From the NCBI GenBank assembly GCA_036379295.1, contig DASVGY010000176.1:1-10578 (forward strand): 10,578 nt of DNA, read 5' to 3'. The notes under the pieces were generated by a model, which was not told the origin of the DNA, made no database searches, and saw nothing but the letters and a program-made list of their open reading frames with translations. Numbering within the stretch: the first letter of the stretch is position 1; each line of letters begins with the position of its first letter. Positions 1-5,215 of the stretch are shown here, in pieces. A program made the position numbers and the translations under genes. Source of the stretch: Pseudopedobacter sp036379295. GTDB lineage: Bacteria > Bacteroidota > Bacteroidia > Sphingobacteriales > Sphingobacteriaceae.

Positions 1-840
1 GGGTTTGCAGGTTTCAATGTACCCGCCTTGATCTACAGATACATCTACTATCACGGTGCCAGGGCGCATCAGCCGAAGCATATCGCGGGTAATTACTTTA
101 GGCGATTTTCTGCCCGAAATGTGTACAGCGCCAATAATTAAATCATGATTAGTAATCAAGTTACGGATGTTATACTCACTGCTGTACATTGTAACCACAT
201 GAGAGGGCAAAATATCATTTACATAACGCAGCTTTTGAATGTCGGTATCAATGATGGTAACATGGGCGCCTAAACCCGAAGCCATTTTTGCTGCCTGTAT
301 CCCCACAATTCCCGCCCCGATAATTAAAACCTTACCTGGCGTTACTCCGGGTACGCCGCCAAGTAAAATTCCACGTCCCATTACTGGTTTTTCAAGGTAT
401 CTTGCACCTTGTTGTATGGCCATTCTTCCGGCAACTTCGCTCATCGGTACTAAAATGGGTAGCGTTTTATTTGTGCTTTCCACGGTTTCGTAGGCCAAAC
501 AAATCGCACCGCTATCTATCATTGCGTAGCTAAGTTTTCGGTTCGAGGAAAAATGGAAGAAACTAAACACAATTTGGTCTCTTTTAATCATTTTGTATTC
601 TGCCTCTTCTGGCTCCTTTACCTTAATTATTAAATCCGCTCGTCCCCAAACTTCATCGCTGGTTTGTATTATTTCGGCACCCGATTTTTCATAATCATCA
701 TTTCTGAAACCACTTGCGGCTCCAGAATGGGTTTCTACTAAAACAGAATGACCTCGTTTAATCAATTCATGTGTGCCAGCGGGGGTTAATCCTACACGGT
801 TTTCATGATTTCGCAATTCTCTGGGTACTCCGATAATCAT
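1..840 (-). CDS. ald: Alanine dehydrogenase (3' end outside window)
   Basis: NAD-dependent alanine dehydrogenase, catalysing the reversible oxidative deamination of L-alanine to pyruvate and ammonia in the cytosol. Reading the reverse strand from ATG at 840 gives 280 uninterrupted codons, and the frame is still open at the window edge; family members are about 370 residues, so roughly the last quarter is missing. The N-terminus MIIGVPRE followed by N-H-E-N-R-V is the family signature. Residues known to be functional in the Bacillus-type enzyme fall at identical numbers here: R15 and K75 (substrate), H96 (catalytic, in FFHFS) and D270 (in VDQGG). A Rossmann loop GAGIVG at 175-180 and D198 at the end of the next strand indicate NAD rather than NADP. 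It is transcribed away from the rest of the window and is separated from the DUF3891 gene by a divergent gap. The related NAD(P) transhydrogenase alpha subunit is the main alternative, but the exact active-site numbering favours Ald. Confidence 0.95.
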   Translation of the reverse strand, partial: MIIGVPRELRNHENRVGLTPAGTHELIKRGHSVLVETHSGAASGFRNDDYEKSGAEIIQTSDEVWGRADLIIKVKEPEEAEYKMIKRDQIVFSFFHFSSNRKLSYAMIDSGAICLAYETVESTNKTLPILVPMSEVAGRMAIQQGARYLEKPVMGRGILLGGVPGVTPGKVLIIGAGIVGIQAAKMASGLGAHVTIIDTDIQKLRYVNDILPSHVVTMYSSEYNIRNLITNHDLIIGAVHISGRKSPKVITRDMLRLMRPGTVIVDVSVDQGGYIETCKP

Positions 841-1016
841 ATTTTCAAATTTTTAACGTTATGTATGTATTTTTTATAAAAATAGGTATTAAAGTTTGTA
901 ATATTTAATGCTTTTTAAAAGAATATATAAGATTTATATAAATTTTGATGTAAAATACCACTGTGTATGGCTTTTTTTAAGATTAAAGATTTGTATTTTT
1001 ATTTTTTTATCAAAGA
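841..1016. promoter_or_regulatory. Divergent intergenic promoter region
   Basis: This 176-nt gap lies between two divergently transcribed genes, so it must carry promoters for both. It is strikingly AT-rich, with long T and A runs. I found no exact TAnnTTTG box on either strand; the nearest plus-strand candidates have the TA and TTTG one base too far apart (for example TAAATTTTG near 948-957). No gene, RNA or stable hairpin was seen. Confidence 0.4.
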
Positions 1017-1790
1017 ATGATACTACGGGAAGATTCGGATCACTACATTTTAATCACTCAGCATGACCACGCCTACATCGCCGGCGAGTTATTAACTCAG
1101 CTTAAAAAAGATTTTATTACTATAGAACATTTCGAATCATTTAAGTTTGCCGTTCATCAGCATGATAGGGCATGGGTAATTCCGGATGCGCATCCTTTGT
1201 TAAACGATGTTACCCAAAAACCTTTTACTTTTTTGGATTTTCCAGAGAAGTTGAAATTTTACTTTTATAGATTAGGGATAGAGCAGGTTAATCAGGCAAA
1301 TTCTTACGCTGCTTTACTTTGCAGCATGCACTATTGCAGGCTAGCATCATCATCATTATCAGAAACAGCAATTCAGTTTATCGAACGCGAGAAGCTTAGG
1401 CAAAACCATTTGGTTTCCAAACTAAAAATTCCGCACCTGCGGTTATTAAATTATCAACTTCAGCTGCTTAAGTTTTGCGATGATTTATCGCTTTATATTT
1501 GTATGAACAAGCCCGGTGCAAGCAAAGAAGAAGAGGTGCCTTTGTTTAGGAAAGGTTTCGCCGATTCCGAGTTTTTTCATCACGATGGAGAAACCAAGGT
1601 GATTGCGTCTTACAAAGACAGAAATTCAATTAAATTTAACTCTAACCCGTTTGAAGGCGTTTTTGAAGTTAAAGTCCATTTAAAGCGGGTCTCAAAAAAA
1701 CTTGCAGCTGATATAGGTATTGCTGATGCTTACCATGCCGAGCCCACTACGTTTTTCAAGGTCAATATTGGTTCTTTAAGTAAAAAGTAG
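1017..1790 (+). CDS. DUF3891 family protein
   Basis: An uncharacterised soluble protein of 257 residues that I assign to DUF3891 from its N-terminal pattern: a short strand, then ITQHDHAYIAGEL at about 13-25, then the VHQHDRAW block at 46-53. There is no signal peptide or membrane segment, so it is probably cytosolic. The spaced residues H16-D17-H18, H47/H49-D50, H105 (in SMHY) and D155-D156 (in FCDDLSLY) are the kind of His/Asp set that could bind a metal, and their order H...HD...H...D resembles HD-domain phosphohydrolases; that is inference from the pattern only. The ATG at 1017 follows a CAAAGA leader with no Shine-Dalgarno site, as usual in Bacteroidota. It is preceded by the divergent gap and followed by 273 nt of non-coding DNA, so it appears to be transcribed alone. 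The substrate is unknown. Confidence 0.8.
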   Translation: MILREDSDHYILITQHDHAYIAGELLTQLKKDFITIEHFESFKFAVHQHDRAWVIPDAHPLLNDVTQKPFTFLDFPEKLKFYFYRLGIEQVNQANSYAALLCSMHYCRLASSSLSETAIQFIEREKLRQNHLVSKLKIPHLRLLNYQLQLLKFCDDLSLYICMNKPGASKEEEVPLFRKGFADSEFFHHDGETKVIASYKDRNSIKFNSNPFEGVFEVKVHLKRVSKKLAADIGIADAYHAEPTTFFKVNIGSLSKK

Positions 1791-1810
1791 AGTTTATCAT
1801 CTGCCCTAAG

Positions 1811-1827
1811 GCTTATCAAAAATAAGC
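1811..1827. terminator. Weak hairpin downstream of the DUF3891 gene
   Basis: GCTTAT at 1811-1816 pairs perfectly with ATAAGC at 1822-1827 across a CAAAA loop, 21 nt after the DUF3891 stop, and a G·T pair could extend the stem. A T run (ATATTTTTACT) follows about 10 nt later rather than directly, so this is at best a weak terminator. Confidence 0.25.
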
Positions 1828-1878
1828 TATGGCCACATATTTTTACTCTTGTTGCCGCCAATCTTTTGTTTGTAGAAC

Positions 1879-1907
1879 AAGCTTAGTGTGCTTATTTTGC
1901 TAAGCTT
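1879..1907. repeat. 8-bp perfect inverted repeat upstream of parE
   Basis: AAGCTTAG (1879-1886) and CTAAGCTT (1900-1907) are exact reverse complements around a 13-nt spacer. The repeat lies about 90 nt upstream of the predicted parE promoter. It could be a terminator-like hairpin for upstream transcription or an operator for a dimeric regulator; there is no immediate T tail. Confidence 0.4.
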
Positions 1908-1973
1908 TCCGCTCTTTATATGTTCACATGCTTTCCCCAAGGCATCAATTCTTGATATGTGGAAATCTTCTAC

Positions 1974-2003
1974 TTGCCTAATTTGCGTAAAATTTTAGCT
2001 TTG
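1974..2003 (+). promoter_or_regulatory. Bacteroidota-type promoter for parE
   Basis: TTG at 1974-1976, a 19-nt spacer, and TAGCTTTG at 1996-2003 match the known Bacteroidota sigma-factor pattern (-33 TTG, -7 TAnnTTTG) exactly in both boxes. Transcription would begin near 2010, giving a leader of about 50 nt before the parE ATG. This is the only perfect -7 match I found in the intergenic DNA of the window. Confidence 0.6.
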
Positions 2004-2063
2004 TACAGGTTCATTGTAATTTGTGGTTTAGTTAGCTGCATTTACAATCTTCAAATCTAAGAA

Positions 2064-3971
2064 ATGGCAGAATTAAGTGTAAATTATAGCGAAGATAGCA
2101 TCCGATCACTCGATTGGAAAGAGCATATCAGGCTGCGGCCTGGAATGTATATTGGCAAACTAGGAGACGGTTCTGCTTATGATGATGGCGTTTATGTTTT
2201 ATTGAAAGAAATTGTAGATAACTCTATTGATGAGTTTGTGATGGGCGCCGGAAGAATTATTGATATCACTGTTAGCGACCATAAAGTTTCTGTTAGAGAT
2301 TACGGACGTGGCATCCCGTTAGGAAAGGTGATAGACTGTGTTTCTAAAATTAACACTGGCGGTAAGTATGATTCAAAAGCCTTCCAAAAATCGGTAGGTT
2401 TAAACGGAGTGGGTACAAAAGCCGTAAATGCTTTGTCTAATTTTTTTACGGTACAATCCTACCGGGACGGCAAAACAAAAAAAGCAGAATTTGAAAAGGG
2501 CGAATTAATTAAAGACAATCCGGAAATAGATACTACGCAGCGAAACGGTACGGCAACTATTTTTATTCCGGATGACACTATTTTCAGAAATTACCGCTAC
2601 ATCCCCGAGTTTATTGAAAACATGATTTGGAATTACGTTTTCCTAAATGCGGGTTTAACAGTTAATTTTAACGGGCAAAAATTCTTCTCGGAACGGGGTT
2701 TATATGATTTGTTAGCCAGAAACACCGATGCAGAAACCATCCGCTACCCAATTATTCATTTAAAGGGCGAAGACATTGAAATATCCATGACGCATGGTCA
2801 GCAATACGGAGAGGAATATTACTCTTTCGTAAACGGACAGCACACTACACAAGGCGGAACACACCAACAAGCTTTTAGGGAAGCTGTGGTTAAAACCATC
2901 AGAGAGTTTTACAAAAAAGAATTTGACGCTTCTGATGTGCGGGCATCTATTGTAGCAGCCATTTCAATCAGAGTGCAAGAGCCTGTTTTTGAATCGCAAA
3001 CCAAAACTAAACTGGGATCTTTAAACGTAGGGCCAGATGGGCCTACGGTGCGTACGTTTATCAATGATTTTGTTAAAAAAGAACTTGATGATTATTTGCA
3101 CAAGTTTCCAGAAACTGCAGACGCTTTACTAAAGCGTATTTTGCAATCGGAGCGTGAGCGTAAAGATATTGCAGGTATCAAAAAATTGGCAAATGACCGG
3201 GCAAAAAAAGCGAGTTTACACAACCGGAAGTTAAGAGATTGTAAATGGCATTTGGATGATGAGAAGCTAGACGAAGAAGCCCGTAAAAGAACTACCTTAT
3301 TTATTACTGAGGGAGATTCTGCATCGGGTTCTATCACCAAGGCTCGGGAAGTGAAGACCCAAGCCGTTTTCTCGCTAAAAGGAAAGCCTTTAAACGCTTA
3401 TGGCTTAACCAAAAAAGTAGTTTATGAAAACGAAGAATTTAATCTTTTACAACACGCTTTAAATATTGAAGATGGCTTAGAAGGTTTGCGTTACAACAAC
3501 ATAGTGGTTGCCACAGATGCAGATGTGGACGGAATGCATATTCGACTTTTATTAATGACTTTCTTTTTGCAGTTTTTTCCGGATTTAGTAAAAACTGGTC
3601 ACGTTTATATTTTACAAACACCACTTTTTAGGGTTAGAAACAAAAAAGAAACAATTTATTGCTATAGCGATGAAGAGCGTGTTTTAGCCATAGATAAACT
3701 AGGCGGTAAGCCAGAAATTACCCGCTTTAAGGGTTTAGGAGAAATTTCTCCTGACGAGTTTGAAAATTTTATAGGCGAAGATATCAGGTTAGACCCGGTG
3801 ATTTTACATGGGGAAACCAAAATTAAGAATCTGTTGGAGTATTATATGGGAAAAAACACCATGGATAGGCAGCAGCATATTGTACAAAATTTAAGAATAG
3901 AAAAAGACGATGCAGATATCATCGCGGATGCGAAAGCTGCCGCTGATGCCTTGGAAGAACCAGCAGCTTAA
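2064..3971 (+). CDS. parE: DNA topoisomerase IV subunit B (ParE type)
   Basis: ATPase subunit of a type IIA topoisomerase that, with ParC, decatenates daughter chromosomes and relaxes supercoils. At 635 residues it matches ParE (E. coli about 630) and lacks the insert that makes E. coli-type GyrB longer. The GHKL ATPase comes first: KEIVDNSIDE at 48-57 holds the general-base Glu (E49) and Mg-binding Asn (N53), followed by VRDYGRGIP at 77-85 and the GLNGVGTKAVNALS lid at 112-125. The transducer has the QTK loop at 312-314. The TOPRIM domain carries EGDSASG from 416 and the metal-binding DADVDG at 485-490, and KGLGE is at 556-560. The ATG at 2064 lies about 60 nt after a strong promoter match. 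The usual partner gene parC follows after cdd and the GxxExxY cassette. Gyrase B is the alternative, but the length and pairing with this A subunit favour topoisomerase IV. Confidence 0.93.
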   Translation: MAELSVNYSEDSIRSLDWKEHIRLRPGMYIGKLGDGSAYDDGVYVLLKEIVDNSIDEFVMGAGRIIDITVSDHKVSVRDYGRGIPLGKVIDCVSKINTGGKYDSKAFQKSVGLNGVGTKAVNALSNFFTVQSYRDGKTKKAEFEKGELIKDNPEIDTTQRNGTATIFIPDDTIFRNYRYIPEFIENMIWNYVFLNAGLTVNFNGQKFFSERGLYDLLARNTDAETIRYPIIHLKGEDIEISMTHGQQYGEEYYSFVNGQHTTQGGTHQQAFREAVVKTIREFYKKEFDASDVRASIVAAISIRVQEPVFESQTKTKLGSLNVGPDGPTVRTFINDFVKKELDDYLHKFPETADALLKRILQSERERKDIAGIKKLANDRAKKASLHNRKLRDCKWHLDDEKLDEEARKRTTLFITEGDSASGSITKAREVKTQAVFSLKGKPLNAYGLTKKVVYENEEFNLLQHALNIEDGLEGLRYNNIVVATDADVDGMHIRLLLMTFFLQFFPDLVKTGHVYILQTPLFRVRNKKETIYCYSDEERVLAIDKLGGKPEITRFKGLGEISPDEFENFIGEDIRLDPVILHGETKIKNLLEYYMGKNTMDRQQHIVQNLRIEKDDADIIADAKAAADALEEPAA

Positions 3972-3999
3972 AAAGCTGAAGGCAGAAAGCTCAAAGCTG
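3972..3999. repeat. Four degenerate 7-nt tandem units after parE
   Basis: Directly after the parE stop (TAA at 3969-3971) the sequence reads AAAGCTG, AAGGCAG, AAAGCTC, AAAGCTG with an exact 7-nt period. The first unit also pairs with the end of parE (CAGCTT 3964-3969 with AAGCTG 3973-3978) to form a small palindrome over the stop codon. The tract fills about half of the 53-nt parE-cdd gap. Confidence 0.6.
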
Positions 4000-4024
4000 T
4001 TCATGAAACTTTAATAAACCATCA

Positions 4025-4513
4025 TTGATAAAAAAGGAAATTAATATCGCTTTCGAAGATTTTGAAAGCATTAACGAGCTGAGCGAGGCAGATAATAGTT
4101 TGTGTTTAGAAGCGGTTAAAGCATTGGATAACTCTTACTCGCCTTACTCTAAATTTAAAGTTGGTGTGGCAGTGAAACTTGCAAGCGGCAAAATTGTTTA
4201 TGGAAGTAATCAAGAGAATGTAGCTTATCCATCAGGCTTGTGTGCTGAACGTGTGGCGCTTTTTACAATCGGAGCGAATTATCCTAATGACCCAATCATC
4301 TCTATGGCAGTTACAGCTTCAACTGATAACTTTGAACTCACAAAGCCTATTACATCTTGTGGCGCTTGTTTACAAGTGATGGCAGAATCTGAACAACGCC
4401 AAAATGAGGAGATTGATATTCTGCTTTATTGTATCGGTGGGCCGGTTTGGAAAACTAAAGGAGTGAAGAGTTTTTTGCCTTTTATGTTTGTGGAGGATAG
4501 GCTGACGAGTTAA
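4025..4513 (+). CDS. cdd: Cytidine deaminase, TTG start
   Basis: Zinc-dependent hydrolytic deaminase of the homotetrameric family, converting cytidine or deoxycytidine to uridine or deoxyuridine in pyrimidine salvage. The 162-residue product contains SPYSKFKVG (39-47), the substrate-loop region GSNQENVAYPSG (60-71), the zinc and proton-shuttle motif C73-A74-E75, and the second zinc pair C112-x-x-C115 in SCGACLQ. The usual Pro before the first of these Cys is Ser here, and the usual Arg after the second is Leu. In this frame there is a stop at 4004-4006 and no ATG or GTG before the conserved N-terminal strand (KKEINIAFE), so TTG at 4025 is the best start. It lies 53 nt after parE and probably shares its transcript. 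The stop codon TAA (4511-4513) sits inside the first unit of the repeat cassette that follows. Confidence 0.9.
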   Translation: MIKKEINIAFEDFESINELSEADNSLCLEAVKALDNSYSPYSKFKVGVAVKLASGKIVYGSNQENVAYPSGLCAERVALFTIGANYPNDPIISMAVTASTDNFELTKPITSCGACLQVMAESEQRQNEEIDILLYCIGGPVWKTKGVKSFLPFMFVEDRLTS

Positions 4514-4540
4514 ACACAGAGGTTTGATGAGAAGCCGGGT
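4510..4540 (+). repeat. Left outer repeat module (L0)
   Basis: TTAAACACAGAG (4510-4521) is followed 11 nt later by AGCCGGGT (4533-4540). The reverse complement of the module at 5151-5177 reads TTAAACACCGAG, 7 nt, AGCTGGGT, so the two modules are inverted counterparts with one mismatch in each conserved block. The module overlaps the cdd stop codon. Confidence 0.6.
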
Positions 4541-4579
4541 TTTGTTTAACTGCGGGGGTTTGTTTGTCTGGTTGGCGAG

Positions 4580-4621
4580 TTTTTAACCACGGAGAACACA
4601 GAGGTCGCAGAGTTGGGCGGT
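4580..4621 (+). repeat. Left inner inverted-repeat arm (L1), three 9-nt units
   Basis: The arm consists of TTTTTAACC followed by a 9-nt-period array ACCACGGAG, AACACAGAG, GTCGCAGAG (4586-4612) and then TTGGGCGGT. Aligned by eye to the reverse complement of 5102-5143 it matches at 33 of 42 positions, and 8 of the 9 mismatches are transitions. Confidence 0.8.
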
Positions 4622-4675
4622 GATCACAAAGTTACCAATAGAGTGGTATGAAATAAGTCGTTTTTTATCGGGATC

Positions 4676-4693
4676 GAAGCAGAGTTTACAGAG
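4676..4693 (+). repeat. Two further 9-nt units ahead of the GxxExxY gene
   Basis: GAAGCAGAG and TTTACAGAG follow the same 9-nt period and CAGAG core as the L1 array, in the same orientation, 21 nt upstream of the GxxExxY start codon. Confidence 0.55.
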
Positions 4694-4714
4694 TTGAGAT
4701 TTAAATTTTAACAA

Positions 4715-5095
4715 ATGGAATTAGAAAATTCTTTAGCAACAAAGGTGATTGGACTGGCAATCAAAGTCCACAAAGAATTGGGACCGGGTTTGCTAGAGTC
4801 TGTTTATAAAGAATGTTTGTTTTACGAGCTAAAGAAAAGTGGATTATTTGTTGAAAAAGAAAAGCCTTTACCTATATTTTATGATGAAGTCGAATTAGAA
4901 TGTGGTTATCGATTAGATTTATTTGTTGCAAACAGACTTGTTATTGAGATTAAATCGGTTAAGGAAATGAATGACATTTATCTAGCACAACTGCTTACTT
5001 ATTTAAAGTTATCAGAATGCAAATTAGGATTATTGATTAATTTCAATGTTTTATTACTTAAAGATGGAATTAAAAGAGTTATAAATGAATACTAA
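4715..5095 (+). CDS. GxxExxY family protein, PD-(D/E)XK nuclease fold
   Basis: A 126-residue protein of the GxxExxY family, which belongs to the PD-(D/E)XK nuclease superfamily; its cellular role is not established. The naming motif is G25-x-x-E28-x-x-Y31 in GPGLLESVYKECL, preceded by a conserved-looking H19. The nuclease core is visible as D68 (YRLDLFV), then E78-x-K80 in VIEIKSV. Q92 and Y96 (QLLTY) form the Q-x3-Y motif that follows the catalytic lysine in several PD-(D/E)XK enzymes, and LLINF (106-110) is the closing strand. All expected catalytic positions are present, so the protein looks active rather than decayed. There is no signal peptide or membrane segment. It starts at ATG 4715 after an AT-rich leader and sits alone inside a symmetrical set of inverted 9-nt-period repeats between cdd and parC. 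Its base composition is visibly more AT-rich than parC. I infer that it may act on, or have spread with, those repeats. Confidence 0.88.
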   Translation: MELENSLATKVIGLAIKVHKELGPGLLESVYKECLFYELKKSGLFVEKEKPLPIFYDEVELECGYRLDLFVANRLVIEIKSVKEMNDIYLAQLLTYLKLSECKLGLLINFNVLLLKDGIKRVINEY

Positions 5096-5101
5096 AACTA
5101 A

Positions 5102-5143
5102 ACGACCCAGCTCTGTGATCTCCGTGTCCTCTGCGGTTAAAAA
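5102..5143 (-). repeat. Right inner inverted-repeat arm (R1), three 9-nt units
   Basis: Counterpart of the arm at 4580-4621. On the plus strand it reads ACGACCCAG, then CTCTGTGAT, CTCCGTGTC, CTCTGCGGT (5111-5137) and TAAAAAA. It begins 6 nt after the GxxExxY stop codon. The near-perfect 9-nt period and the complementarity to L1 are directly visible. Confidence 0.8.
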
Positions 5144-5150
5144 AGTAACC

Positions 5151-5177
5151 ACCCAGCTAAAAAAACTCGGTGTTTAA
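5151..5177 (-). repeat. Right outer repeat module (R2)
   Basis: ACCCAGCT (5151-5158), seven A, then CTCGGTGTTTAA (5166-5177). The ACCCAGCT block is an exact direct repeat of 5105-5112 in R1, so R2 looks like a shortened tandem copy of R1. Its inverted counterpart is L0 at 4510-4540. Confidence 0.6.
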
Positions 5178-5188
5178 AAAAATAAAAT

Positions 5189-5210
5189 CTCTGTACACTC
5201 GGTGTTAAAA
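5189..5210 (-). repeat. Terminal two-unit repeat (R3) next to the parC start
   Basis: CTCTGTACA and CTCGGTGTT are two more units with the 9-nt period, followed by AAAA and ending 5 nt before the parC ATG at 5216. The short A-rich stretch left over (AAAAGAAAA) is the only candidate ribosome-binding sequence for parC. Confidence 0.6.
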
Positions 5211-5215
5211 GAAAA

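Larger units (their letters stand above)
4510..5210. mobile_element. Putative GxxExxY-repeat cassette
   Basis: A 700-nt unit that fills the cdd-parC gap: a single PD-(D/E)XK-type gene flanked by two nested pairs of inverted repeat modules plus extra 9-nt units. All six CRGAG-type units on the left face one way and all six on the right face the other. This symmetry, the AT-rich gene and its place between otherwise ordinary housekeeping genes suggest an inserted element. There is no transposase, no clear target duplication and no proof of movement, so the mobile call is inference. The alternative is a resident gene among intergenic repeats that accumulated independently. Confidence 0.45.

Noticed and set aside
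239..493. 84-codon plus-strand open frame
   Set aside because: It lies antisense within alanine dehydrogenase, whose frame carries all catalytic residues; the plus-strand product resembles no family.
4510..5210. CRISPR-like array
   Set aside because: The units are only 9 nt, have no unique spacers of constant length and face in opposite directions on the two sides of a gene; no cas gene is present.
4510..5210. Standard insertion sequence
   Set aside because: There is no transposase with a DDE or HUH signature, and I found no convincing target-site duplication at the outer edges, so I describe it as a putative cassette only.
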